A DNA stretch of 64,000 nucleotides from GCA-002728855 sp036340635 (GCA_036340635.1 JAYYYF010000005.1:1-64000), one strand, 5' to 3'. Shown: positions 6,844-15,497, counted from the stretch's first letter. Program-made: numbers and translations. Notes: generated by a model from the sequence alone, not told the origin.

Positions 6844-8145
6844 TTACCAAAGAACAATTAAAAGGTTTGACACTAGAAAAGTTAAGCCAGAAAAAATCAT
6901 GGCGAAATTATTTTTTTCAAAAGCTCCCATACTTATTTTATCATTGTTTTGAATAATCACAATAAAAACATTGACAATTAATAAGAATAGGATCATATTA
7001 TTTATCATGTCAGCTTTAGTTAAAATTTGAACATTTGGGATTGTTGACTCAACAAAATATCTATTACCAATCGCCCCAAAAATACCACCAACTGTCAGAC
7101 TAATTCTAGATTCAAATTCTTTATTTGGAATTAAAAAAACTATCCAAGAGATAACAAATGACAAGATTGATCCTAAAAAAAGTTTCATGAAAAGCCATGA
7201 TCCATCTCTTGAGATAACTATTTCAAAGTTCCCTGTTGGGAAGATTTGATAGCGCATTTTCGATGTAGGAGAAAAGAAATCATATATGCCACTTGAAACA
7301 TAGGTATTAAAATAATTTATTTTGTCAATGTTATAGCCATCTTTTAAACCAATCATGTTTTTAGAAAAACTTGCAGGGAACTCTTTTGACTGAGTCAATC
7401 TTACAATTGAGGAGTCTTGTTGGGCGACAAATCTAATAACAATTTTTTGTTTGTCAAATGGATAATCTCTAAGATCCCAATTATGATAGAAGCTATTTTC
7501 TACACTTCCATAATATTGACTAAACTTGCCCATATATCCAGGCTCAAAAAACAGTTGATCTTTATTTTTCCTTTGCCAAAAATAAAATTCTAAATCGGTT
7601 ATTTTGGTTTGATCTGAAGCGATGTAATCAAGTTTTAATAGTTTTCTCAAATCTACAAGGTCTGTTGTTTTCCCAGAATTAGTTTGGTAAATAGTGTCAT
7701 ATTTTGAATACGCAGCCCAATCAAACTTTGTAAAAAATTGTGTGTTCCTTGTGTCAAAATCATAGATTTCCTTAAGAATAAATTCTAATTCAACATCTAT
7801 GGGATATTTAAGTTCATCTTCATTAGTTAAGTATAAATAAGGTGAGGGATAACCACTTCTTTGGTAGGGAATACTATCCAAACTATAAGCCTTATCATAA
7901 TCTTCTTTTGGATCTTCTATTGAACGGACCTGTTTAATAAAGGCTCTTAATCTATACAAGTCAGCAGAATTAGGGTAATTTTCAATACCCTTTGACAATA
8001 ATTCAATTGACTTTTCTGGAAAACTTTGAAAAAATCCTCTAGCTTGATTCAAATAATCACCCTCTGACATTTGATTATATCCAAAGACAGGAATGATAAA
8101 TAAAATTAGGAGGGATCTTTTTTTTAAAGTATTTAAACTAAACAC
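6844..8145 (-). CDS. Pentameric ligand-gated ion channel with N-terminal TPR-like segment
   Basis: I call this 433-residue protein a prokaryotic pLGIC (Cys-loop/Pro-loop receptor relative). A signal peptide (about 1-23) is followed by a TPR-like helical segment (about 30-92: SIELLSKGIENYPNSADLYR), a ligand-binding-type domain (about 100-312) with the superfamily hallmark DLRDYPFDKQ at 224-233, and four membrane helices M1 317-340, M2 344-367, M3 374-399 and M4 412-433. M1 ends ISWIVF like GLIC's ISWTAF. M2 aligns to GLIC without gaps from FESRISL to FVESTIP, placing Glu345 at -2', Ser349 at 2', Phe356 at 9' and Glu366 at 19'. The Cys pair of animal receptors is absent, as in other bacterial members. 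The start is GTG, 8 nt after the stop of the secreted protein gene, so the two are one unit. Ligand unknown. The GLIC comparison is from memory. Confidence 0.88.
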   Translation of the reverse strand: MFSLNTLKKRSLLILFIIPVFGYNQMSEGDYLNQARGFFQSFPEKSIELLSKGIENYPNSADLYRLRAFIKQVRSIEDPKEDYDKAYSLDSIPYQRSGYPSPYLYLTNEDELKYPIDVELEFILKEIYDFDTRNTQFFTKFDWAAYSKYDTIYQTNSGKTTDLVDLRKLLKLDYIASDQTKITDLEFYFWQRKNKDQLFFEPGYMGKFSQYYGSVENSFYHNWDLRDYPFDKQKIVIRFVAQQDSSIVRLTQSKEFPASFSKNMIGLKDGYNIDKINYFNTYVSSGIYDFFSPTSKMRYQIFPTGNFEIVISRDGSWLFMKLFLGSILSFVISWIVFLIPNKEFESRISLTVGGIFGAIGNRYFVESTIPNVQILTKADMINNMILFLLIVNVFIVIIQNNDKISMGAFEKNNFAMIFSGLTFLVSNLLIVLW

Positions 8146-8153
8146 AGAAGAGT

Positions 8154-9062
8154 CTATTCCGTTTTATCTTTGGGATCTTCTCTATAAAACTCCTCGTCTT
8201 CTTCAATCCAAACAAAATCACTATTTACTGCTTCAGTTACTGGATTGTATACAACTTCAAGATATTTAAGTCTTTTCAGATCTTTAACTTTTGCTTGCAC
8301 AACAAAAGTGTGAAAATGATATTTATCAAATGGGCTTAAAAATGTATTATAATTATCCCAAATGATATTTCTAGAATATTGAACATTAGGATACTTAGAT
8401 TTAACAAAAGCACGAATCTTAGTATTTATTTCTTTAACATTTTTGGGAATGATTTCATCTTCACTGAGTTCTCTAATTTGTAACTCTTCAATGAATCCTT
8501 CATGTTCACTAACAAAACTTGGGATATTAGCTTTTTGGTCTTGATTAGCAATTTTCAAAGCCTCTAGATCAGGATCTTTAGTTTTATTTTCTTCTTCAAG
8601 AGCAAAAAATTCTTCGTCCTCAGAAAACCATCTAAAGTTACTAGTGATTTTACCCGAAAAAGGATTGTAAATAACTTCCAAATATTTTAATCTTTCAATG
8701 TCTTGTTTTCGGCGAACTATAATTTGATCTTTTTCACCACTAACCATCTTATGAACTTTCACTTGAACAATAAAAACATGAAAATGAAATTTGTTGGAAG
8801 GACTAAGAAAAGTAGTGTATGAGTCCCAAATAATATTTCTGGTAAGTTCAACATTTGGATATTGCTCTTCTATAAAAAACCGAGTTTTTTTGTTTATTTC
8901 CTTAATGTTTATAGGGACTATTTCACCATCTTCATTTTCTTCAAAACCGCCATGTTCGACAACAAAGTCTTCTATTTTAACTTTATCAAGTGTTTGAGCA
9001 AAAGCAAAAGGGGACAAGAAAAAAGTAAAAAGCAAGACAAAAACAGAAAAATTGATTCTCAT
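8154..9062 (-). CDS. Secreted protein with two tandem copies of an unrecognised domain
   Basis: The 302-residue product has a cleavable signal peptide (about 1-22, ending AFAQ). The mature part consists of two copies of one domain, at about 32-155 and 183-296. Each copy has NIIWD, then TFLSP, then a K-H-F-H cluster (KFHFHVF and KYHFHTF), a V-Q-x-K-V strand, RLKYLEV, a YNP turn and an acidic EDEEF end. An Asp/Glu/Lys-rich linker joins them. The repeated HFH is a possible metal or ligand site. I do not recognise the family. It is the first gene of a two-gene unit with the pLGIC (8 nt apart) and has its own -7 box 29 nt upstream of the ATG. Being exported with a periplasmic receptor suggests a partner or ligand-handling role, which is inference. 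Confidence 0.75.
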   Translation of the reverse strand: MRINFSVFVLLFTFFLSPFAFAQTLDKVKIEDFVVEHGGFEENEDGEIVPINIKEINKKTRFFIEEQYPNVELTRNIIWDSYTTFLSPSNKFHFHVFIVQVKVHKMVSGEKDQIIVRRKQDIERLKYLEVIYNPFSGKITSNFRWFSEDEEFFALEEENKTKDPDLEALKIANQDQKANIPSFVSEHEGFIEELQIRELSEDEIIPKNVKEINTKIRAFVKSKYPNVQYSRNIIWDNYNTFLSPFDKYHFHTFVVQAKVKDLKRLKYLEVVYNPVTEAVNSDFVWIEEDEEFYREDPKDKTE

Positions 9063-9090
9063 AAAGCTATTTTTTTAAAATTTTGTCAGT

Positions 9091-9098
9091 CAAATATA
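9091..9098 (-). promoter_or_regulatory. Promoter -7 box of the secreted protein/pLGIC unit
   Basis: The minus strand reads TATATTTG, matching TAnnTTTG at every fixed position. The predicted start point is near 9085, leaving a leader of about 20 nt before the ATG at 9062. Confidence 0.7.
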
Positions 9099-9106
9099 AT
9101 GAATAT

Positions 9107-9119
9107 CGTTTTTAAAACG
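9107..9119. promoter_or_regulatory. 13-bp inverted repeat, possible operator
   Basis: CGTTTTTAAAACG is a perfect inverted repeat (6-bp arms, one central base). It occupies the spacer and the edge of the -33 region of the secreted protein/pLGIC promoter, where a bound repressor would block polymerase. It also lies 15 nt after the rseP stop, but it lacks the T-run of a terminator. AT-rich sequence produces such repeats by chance, so this is only a candidate. Confidence 0.35.
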
Positions 9120-9133
9120 GAAAACTATACAAA

Positions 9134-10450
9134 TTATTGAGTTATTGCTCTATAAATATCATTTCCATTAGCATAAAGTACAAGAGCTAAAAGTAAAATA
9201 AAACCAATAGTTGTAGTATATTCAAGAAATTTGTCATCGGGTTTTTTACCTGTAGCAACTTCAAACAATAAAAACATTACATGGCCCCCATCTAAAGCAG
9301 GGATCGGGAGAAGATTCATAAAAGCTAAAATTATAGAAATAAAAGCTGTTGTAGACCAAAAACCTCTCCAGTCCCATTCACTAGGGAATAAACCTCCAAT
9401 GGTTCCAAAACCACCTAGCTGAGAGGCCCCCTTTTTTGTAAAGAGAAATTTGAATGATGCAACATATCCATACAAGGTTGAGTATGCATAATTGTATCCC
9501 TCAGAAATACTTTCAATCAGAGATAAGTTAACGTTTTGTAGTTTAATGAATTTAGGAACTATCCCTATTATTGATTGTTCTTCTTCGAGTTTAATTTTTA
9601 AAGTTTCTTTAGACCTCCTTCTCTCTATGGTTATATCAAATTCCTTGAGATCATTTTCAGTTCTCCATTTAAGAAGATCTCCCCAGTCTGTGATAGGGAT
9701 ATTATTGACAAATGTTATTTTGTCACCAATTTGAATTCCAGAAATTTCAGCTGGTGAATTTGGAAAAATACTATCAATTATTGCGGGTGTTCGAACATAA
9801 AAAAGCTCCATTTCACCCAAATCAAACATTTTTTTGTCAATATCATCAGGCATAATTAATACTTCTTTCCTCCCGTTAGAGTGCAAAACCTCTACGGTAT
9901 TAACTTTTTCAAGAAAAAGCATTTTGCTTAAATTAGTTGGAATATCAATAGTTTTGTTATCTACTTTGAGGATTTGATCGCCTTTTTCAAACCCTATTTC
10001 TTTTGCTAACGAAGAAACACCAAGACCTAGAGGCATAGAAGAATTCGGCAGTGTATTTTTCCCCCAAACCAGAAACATCATCATGAAAATGAAAAATCCC
10101 AAGAAGAGGTTTACAATAATTCCTCCTAACATAATGATTAGTCTTTGCCAAGTAGGTTTAGATCTAAATTCCCATGGTTGGGGAGGCTGTTTCATTTGTT
10201 CTGTGTCCATACTCTCATCAATCATTCCTGCAATTTTAACATAACCTCCTAGTGGTAACCATCCAATCCCATAGATAGTTTCTCCAAATTTTTTCTTGAA
10301 TAAAGCATATTTTACATCAAAAAATAAAAAGAACCTTTCCACTCTAGTTTTAAAAATTTTAGCCGGTATGTAATGCCCCAGTTCGTGTAAAATGACAATG
10401 ATTGATAGAGAGAGAAAAAATTGAACAGTCTTTATTAAAATAACACTCAT
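9134..10450 (-). CDS. rseP: RIP metalloprotease RseP (site-2 protease family, M50)
   Basis: The 438-residue inner-membrane zinc protease cuts substrates within the membrane during envelope signalling. The first helix carries HELGH (His22, Glu23, His26) and the third zinc ligand is in NLLPIPALDGG (Asp387). The GGYVKIAGM loop (68-76) is the family's membrane re-entrant segment. Two PDZ-like domains are visible at about 140-205 and 218-290. Hydrophobic segments at 1-30, 103-128, 365-385 and 412-427 give four membrane passes. Length matches the family. It has its own promoter (box at 10473-10480, with TTTG 18 nt further upstream). The classical substrate RseA/sigma-E is not nearby, so its target here is unknown. 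Confidence 0.95.
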   Translation of the reverse strand: MSVILIKTVQFFLSLSIIVILHELGHYIPAKIFKTRVERFFLFFDVKYALFKKKFGETIYGIGWLPLGGYVKIAGMIDESMDTEQMKQPPQPWEFRSKPTWQRLIIMLGGIIVNLFLGFFIFMMMFLVWGKNTLPNSSMPLGLGVSSLAKEIGFEKGDQILKVDNKTIDIPTNLSKMLFLEKVNTVEVLHSNGRKEVLIMPDDIDKKMFDLGEMELFYVRTPAIIDSIFPNSPAEISGIQIGDKITFVNNIPITDWGDLLKWRTENDLKEFDITIERRRSKETLKIKLEEEQSIIGIVPKFIKLQNVNLSLIESISEGYNYAYSTLYGYVASFKFLFTKKGASQLGGFGTIGGLFPSEWDWRGFWSTTAFISIILAFMNLLPIPALDGGHVMFLLFEVATGKKPDDKFLEYTTTIGFILLLALVLYANGNDIYRAITQ

Positions 10451-10472
10451 ATTTTCTTAAAAAATGGATCGT

Positions 10473-10480
10473 CAAAAGTA
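10473..10480 (-). promoter_or_regulatory. Promoter -7 box of rseP
   Basis: The minus strand reads TACTTTTG, a full TAnnTTTG match, preceded by TTTG with an 18-nt spacer, which is the consensus -33/-7 arrangement for Bacteroidota. The ATG of rseP (10450) lies 22 nt downstream. Confidence 0.75.
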
Positions 10481-10531
10481 ACATTTTTAAAAGCAGAACA
10501 AAAATTTAAAGGTTTAAAATTGTATATAATC

Positions 10532-10540
10532 TATATTTGC
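10532..10540 (+). promoter_or_regulatory. Promoter -7 box of the Sco1 gene
   Basis: TATATTTGC is a perfect -7 box. Its last TTG could be read as an in-frame start codon (10537), but a start codon cannot lie inside its own -7 element, so this box fixes the Sco1 start at the ATG 10558. Confidence 0.75.
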
Positions 10541-10557
10541 ATCTTATAAAGGGAAAA

Positions 10558-11214
10558 ATGAAGATTAGTAATTTTTTTTTGTTAATAGTTCTGCCTTTTT
10601 CAATAATTGTTTTGTTCTTATTTTATGATGCAATAAAGCCTAAAAAAAAGCTTCCCATTTTTCAACCAGCAATGGTAAATTATGAGTTAGTTGATAGTAC
10701 ATTACAACATGTTAAAAGGTATCACCGAATTGGAAATTTTTCATTGAAAAATCAAAACGGAAAAACAGTTACTCAAAAAGATTATGAAGGTAAGATATAT
10801 GTTGCGGATTTTTTCTTTACCACATGCCCTGGTATTTGTATTGATATGACCAGGAATATGCTTAAGATTCAAAAAGAGATTATAAATAATCCAAACATAA
10901 TGTTACTTTCTTATTCAGTTACACCAAAAATTGATTCAGTTGCTCAACTTAAAAAATATGCTTTAGAAAAAGGAATAAATGAGTCTAAGTGGAACTTGCT
11001 TACTGGAGATAAGCAACAAATATATCGGCTAGCAAGAGAATCTTATTTTGTTGTTAAAAAAGGTGAAGGAACAAATGGTATGATTCATACAGAGAATTTT
11101 GTTTTGATTGATCCAGATAGCAGGATTAGAGGTTTTTATGACGGAACAAATGATGAAGAAATTTTGCAGTTGATTGATGACATTCTCTTACTGGTGGAAG
11201 AATATTTTCTTTAG
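10558..11214 (+). CDS. SCO1/SenC family copper chaperone
   Basis: The 218-residue, membrane-anchored thioredoxin-fold protein is expected to deliver copper to the CuA site of cytochrome oxidase subunit II, which is encoded at 59069-60154. Residues 5-25 are one N-terminal membrane helix. The copper ligands are Cys90 and Cys94 in TTCPGIC and His177 in MIHTENFVLID, the spacing typical of SCO1. The frame opens at a TTG seven codons earlier, but that codon lies inside a perfect promoter -7 box, so I start at the ATG. A GGG lies six bases upstream. It is divergent from rseP and convergent with the aminopeptidase gene (5-nt gap), so it is transcribed alone. Confidence 0.92.
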   Translation: MKISNFFLLIVLPFSIIVLFLFYDAIKPKKKLPIFQPAMVNYELVDSTLQHVKRYHRIGNFSLKNQNGKTVTQKDYEGKIYVADFFFTTCPGICIDMTRNMLKIQKEIINNPNIMLLSYSVTPKIDSVAQLKKYALEKGINESKWNLLTGDKQQIYRLARESYFVVKKGEGTNGMIHTENFVLIDPDSRIRGFYDGTNDEEILQLIDDILLLVEEYFL

Positions 11215-11219
11215 AAACA

Positions 11220-12518
11220 TTAATTTTTAGACATCAATTCTTCTATTTGATTTAAGTCAATTGGGATATTAGACATGAGATTTTTTGCTTCTCCTTTTTC
11301 TTTAATTACAACATCATCTTCTAACCTTATTCCAAAACCTTCTTTTGGCAAATAAATTCCTGGTTCCACAGTAAAAACCATATTTGCTTCCATTGGCTCA
11401 TCAATTAAGCCATAATCGTGTGTGTCAAGACCTAGATGATGAGATGTACCATGCATAAAATATTTTTTATACACTGGAGTTTTAGGATTTTGATTTTTTA
11501 TATCAGACTTAGAAATCAACCCAAGATCTATTAATTCAGAACTCATTATTTTCCCAACTTCATCATGATATTCTTTCCATAAAGTTCCGGGAGTTAATAA
11601 TTTTGTAGCTTCGTTTTTTACATTTAAAACAGAATTGTAAACTTGTTTTTGGCGATTGGAAAATTTGCCTGAAACCGGAATTGTACGGGTCATGTCACTT
11701 GAGTAATTACCATATTCAGCCCCCACATCAATTAGAACTAAATCTCCACTTTCACAAATGCAATTATTTTTAACGTAATGTAAAATATTATTGTTCCCCC
11801 CTGAAGCAATAATAGGTTGATAAGCAAACCCCAAAGATGAATTTTTCAAAAATTCATGGCTGAATTCTGCTTGTATTTCATATTCATAAACTCCAGGTGA
11901 GACAAAATTTAAAATCCGTCTAAATCCTTTTTCTGTAATATCACAAGCTTTTTGAATTTGATTAATTTCTTCCTTTGTTTTTATAGACCTTAATTTTTGT
12001 AGGATTAGATTACCTTTTTTATGCTTGAGCGATGGATATTTTCCCCCTGCCCATTTTATAAATCTATCCTCTCGTGTTTGGGTCTCAACCTTTGCACGAT
12101 AATGTTCATTAGTATTTATATAAAGTTTTTCACATTGGGGGACTAGTGAATTAAATATTTTTTCAAAATCTGAAAGCCAAAATATTGTTTCTATCCCTGA
12201 CAAATTTCTTGCCTTTTCAAATGTCAGTTTTTCACCTTCCCAAACTGCAATTTTTTCATCAGTTTTTTTTAAAAATAATATTTCTCTCTCCTCCTTTTTT
12301 AATGCATTGGGACAAATCAATAGGATGGTTTCTTCCTGTTCAATTCCGGTAAGATAGAAAATATCTCTATGTTGTTGAAAAGGGAAATAAGTGCTGTCAG
12401 CACTTATTGGGTAAATATCATTTGAATTAAAAACAGCAAGACTTTTTGTACACATAGCATCTGCAAAATTAATTCTGCTTTTTTTATAAAAATCAGAAGA
12501 TAAAGGTTTATAACGCAT
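11220..12518 (-). CDS. pepP: Xaa-Pro aminopeptidase (M24B)
   Basis: The 432-residue enzyme removes N-terminal residues that precede proline. The N-terminal domain (1-165) is the creatinase-like regulatory fold with the family's YPISADSTYFPF and FYLTG. The C-terminal pita-bread domain carries the dinuclear metal ligands Asp264 and Asp275 (DVGAEYGNYSSDMTR), His360 (HGTSHHLG), Glu385 (VEPGIY) and Glu400 (IRLEDD). All five are present, so it should be active. There is no signal peptide, so it is cytoplasmic. Just upstream the minus strand reads TATCTTAGC, one base off the -7 consensus. The gene is convergent with Sco1 and divergent from the beta-propeller gene. Confidence 0.93.
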   Translation of the reverse strand: MRYKPLSSDFYKKSRINFADAMCTKSLAVFNSNDIYPISADSTYFPFQQHRDIFYLTGIEQEETILLICPNALKKEEREILFLKKTDEKIAVWEGEKLTFEKARNLSGIETIFWLSDFEKIFNSLVPQCEKLYINTNEHYRAKVETQTREDRFIKWAGGKYPSLKHKKGNLILQKLRSIKTKEEINQIQKACDITEKGFRRILNFVSPGVYEYEIQAEFSHEFLKNSSLGFAYQPIIASGGNNNILHYVKNNCICESGDLVLIDVGAEYGNYSSDMTRTIPVSGKFSNRQKQVYNSVLNVKNEATKLLTPGTLWKEYHDEVGKIMSSELIDLGLISKSDIKNQNPKTPVYKKYFMHGTSHHLGLDTHDYGLIDEPMEANMVFTVEPGIYLPKEGFGIRLEDDVVIKEKGEAKNLMSNIPIDLNQIEELMSKN

Positions 12519-12601
12519 TTAGTTTAGTCTTTCTGCTAAGATAAATTCTTTATAAATAATTGTAATAAGTTTTTTGTAAATTCATTAAAATTTTATGGCA
12601 T

Positions 12602-15448
12602 ATGAATAAATATTTTATCCTTTCTTTTCTGTTAACGGGATTTTTATTTGCTCAACCTAGCCCAACTTCTGGAGAGCAAATATTAGAAGCAATTTATCAA
12701 AAACAAAAACTTACAAATTCTTCAAGAGTAAAAAATATAAATTTTAAAAATATTGGGCCTTCAGTTATGAGTGGCAGAGTAGTTGATATATCTGTTAATC
12801 CCGATGATCCAACAGAATTTTATGCTGCATTTGCCACAGGGGGACTTTGGCACACTAAAGATAATGGCATAAGCTTTAACTCTATTTTTGATAATTCTGT
12901 TACACAAAACATTGGAGAGATTGAAGTTCACTGGCCCTCTAGGACTATATGGGTTGGAACAGGGGAAAATAATTCTTCTAGGTCATCATATTCTGGAGTG
13001 GGGATTTTAAAATCAATTGACAATGGTAATTCGTGGCAGCATAAAGGTCTTTCAGACAGTCATCACATTGGAAAGATTTTAGTTAATCCTGATGACCCCA
13101 ACCACCTTATTGTTGGAGTTACTGGTCACTTATATTCTGAAAATGACATGAGAGGTGTTTATGTTTCAACTGATGGAGGGGAAAACTGGGAAAACACTCT
13201 TTTTATCAATAATAGAACAGGAATAATTGATATGGATCATAGTCCAAAAGATTTTAATGTTATCTACGCTTCTAGTTGGGAAAAAGACAGAAAAGCATGG
13301 AATTTCGATGGTGACGGGCATTCATCTGGTATATATAAAAGTATTGATGCTGGTAAAAGCTGGGAGTTATTAACTAATGAGAAAAGAGGTTTCCCTGTTG
13401 GCGAAGGTGTTGGTAGAATAGGAGTTTCTGTTTTTGATAACAATGTAGTTTACGTTATACATGATAATCAATTCAGAAGAGAAAAAAAGGAAAATTCATC
13501 GGGGAAAGAGAATATAAGTAAGGATTATTTTAAATCCATTTCTATCAAGGATTTTTTGTCATTAGACAATAAAAAGTTAAATAAATTTCTAAAGGATAAT
13601 TCTTTTCAAAAAGAATACACTGCTAAAAGCATAAAAAATCTTGTTAGGCAAGGCAAAGCAAAACCGGCTGATTTGGCAATTTATTTGGAAGATTCAAACA
13701 GTTTACTTTTTGACACTCCTGTAATTGGTGCAGAGGTTTATAAATCAATTGATGGTGGGCTTTCTTGGCTAAAGACTCATGATGGATACTTAGATAATCT
13801 TTATTATAGTTATGGATATTATTTTGGACATATTTATGTTGCACCATATGATGTAGACAAAATATATATTTATGGGGTGCCAATTTTAACTTCGAATGAT
13901 GGAGGTAAAACTTTTACTTCAATAGGGAAGTCTAATGTTCATGTTGACCATCACGCTTTATGGATTAATCCCTCCAGACCTGGACATTTAATTAATGGAA
14001 ACGACGGGGGTATTAATATAACTTATAATGATGGAGAAAATTGGATGAAAAATAATTCTATCCCTGTTGGCCAGTTTTATGCGATCAATGTAGATAATGA
14101 TAGGCCCTATAATGTATATGGAGGTCTACAAGATAATGGAGTTTGGAAAGCAAGATATAATTCTTTGGATAATGAGCGGTGGCATTCTACTGGACATAAT
14201 CCATGGACTGGAATTATGGGAGGAGACGGAATGAACATTGAAATCGATAATAGAGACAGTAATATTGTTTATACAGGTTTTCAATTTGGGAATTATTCTC
14301 GACTAGATCTTAAAAATAATAAGCGTAAATCAATAAAACCAAGGCATGAAATAGGAGAATCTCCATATAGATTTAATTGGCAAACCCCAATTCTTTTGTC
14401 AACCCACAATCAAGATATTTTATATTATGGAGGGAATAGGCTTCATCGATCATTAAACCAAGGGGATAATTGGGAAACTATTTCCCCAGATTTAACTAAT
14501 GGAGGTAAAAAAGGGAATGTCCCCTATGGAACACTAACAACAATAAGCGAATCTCCACTTAAGTTTGGTCTTTTATATACTGGGAGTGATGATGGGTTAA
14601 TCCAGGTTTCTAGGGGCGGAGGAGTTAAATGGAAAAATATTTCTAATAATTTACCTAAAGATTTATGGGTTAGCAGAGTTGTCGCATCAGCTTTTCAAGA
14701 AGGACGAGTTTATGCTACTTTAAATGGTTATCGATGGGATGATTTTTCGCCCTATGTTTATGTTAGTGAAGACTATGGGGAGACATGGAAATCAATAAAA
14801 AGTAATTTGCCAGATTCTCCTTTAAATGTAATTATTGAAGATTCAGTTAAAGAAAATATTCTCTATGTTGGAAATGATAATGGGGTTTATATTTCATTTG
14901 ATATGGGTCAAAATTGGGAACCTTTTTCAAAGGGATTAACTAATGCTGCAGTACATGATTTAGTAATTCAAAAAGAAGAAAGGCATCTGCTGGTTGGAAC
15001 TCATGGTAGATCAATATATTTAGCAGATATATCAAAAATTCAAGAAGCAGATCAAAACTTGCTTGATAAGTCCTTTCATTTTTTTCCAGTAAAAGAAATT
15101 AAATATTCCGAAAATTGGGGTAAAAAATGGAGCGCATGGGGGAAACCTAACAAACCTGAAGCTAAGTTTTATTTTTTTAATAAGAGTGAAAAAAGTTACG
15201 CTTTGACAATTAAAAATAATCAAGGAATTACTCTTAGTAAAACTAGTGGAGAATTGGAGAAAGGGTTTTCAAGTATCATTTATGGTTTAACAATAGACAA
15301 AAACGGTAGAGAGATTTATGACCGTAAAAATAAAACTAAAAGACTTCAAAAATCTGATGACGGCTTATATTATCTTTCTCCAGGCACTTATGAAGTTGTT
15401 TTAAAAGTTCCTTCAGGAAGTTATAAACAGGAGTTAATCATAAAATAG
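12602..15448 (+). CDS. Secreted VPS10/sortilin-like beta-propeller protein
   Basis: The 948-residue protein has a signal peptide (1-17, ending LFAQ) and long arrays of beta-propeller blades marked by Asp-box motifs S-x-D-x-G-x-x-W: KSIDNGNSW, STDGGENW, KSIDAGKSW, KSIDGGLSW and SEDYGETW, plus weaker ones. Between about 290 and 370 a Lys/Ser-rich insertion interrupts the blades. The last 120 residues form a separate beta-domain (LTIKNNQGITL, YEVVLKVPSG). Bacteroidota carry many such proteins annotated as glycosyl hydrolase or exo-alpha-sialidase. No sialidase catalytic set is visible, so I would not name an activity. It is probably in the periplasm or exported and may be a binding scaffold. It is followed by the second sdh operon but separated by a promoter. 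Confidence 0.82.
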   Translation: MNKYFILSFLLTGFLFAQPSPTSGEQILEAIYQKQKLTNSSRVKNINFKNIGPSVMSGRVVDISVNPDDPTEFYAAFATGGLWHTKDNGISFNSIFDNSVTQNIGEIEVHWPSRTIWVGTGENNSSRSSYSGVGILKSIDNGNSWQHKGLSDSHHIGKILVNPDDPNHLIVGVTGHLYSENDMRGVYVSTDGGENWENTLFINNRTGIIDMDHSPKDFNVIYASSWEKDRKAWNFDGDGHSSGIYKSIDAGKSWELLTNEKRGFPVGEGVGRIGVSVFDNNVVYVIHDNQFRREKKENSSGKENISKDYFKSISIKDFLSLDNKKLNKFLKDNSFQKEYTAKSIKNLVRQGKAKPADLAIYLEDSNSLLFDTPVIGAEVYKSIDGGLSWLKTHDGYLDNLYYSYGYYFGHIYVAPYDVDKIYIYGVPILTSNDGGKTFTSIGKSNVHVDHHALWINPSRPGHLINGNDGGINITYNDGENWMKNNSIPVGQFYAINVDNDRPYNVYGGLQDNGVWKARYNSLDNERWHSTGHNPWTGIMGGDGMNIEIDNRDSNIVYTGFQFGNYSRLDLKNNKRKSIKPRHEIGESPYRFNWQTPILLSTHNQDILYYGGNRLHRSLNQGDNWETISPDLTNGGKKGNVPYGTLTTISESPLKFGLLYTGSDDGLIQVSRGGGVKWKNISNNLPKDLWVSRVVASAFQEGRVYATLNGYRWDDFSPYVYVSEDYGETWKSIKSNLPDSPLNVIIEDSVKENILYVGNDNGVYISFDMGQNWEPFSKGLTNAAVHDLVIQKEERHLLVGTHGRSIYLADISKIQEADQNLLDKSFHFFPVKEIKYSENWGKKWSAWGKPNKPEAKFYFFNKSEKSYALTIKNNQGITLSKTSGELEKGFSSIIYGLTIDKNGREIYDRKNKTKRLQKSDDGLYYLSPGTYEVVLKVPSGSYKQELIIK

Positions 15449-15497
15449 ATTAAACAAAAAAAAGCTTCAATCAAGATCATCTTTGCTGCTTAATAAT

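Noticed and set aside
6665..6952. 95-codon open frame on the plus strand between the first sdhC and the channel gene
   Set aside because: It overlaps the 5' end of sdhC and the 3' end of the channel on the opposite strand, has no promoter box and encodes a low-complexity basic product.
12602..15448. Active sialidase
   Set aside because: Asp-box repeats are present, but I see no catalytic Tyr/Glu/Arg-triad pattern; Asp-boxes also occur in sortilin-like propellers.
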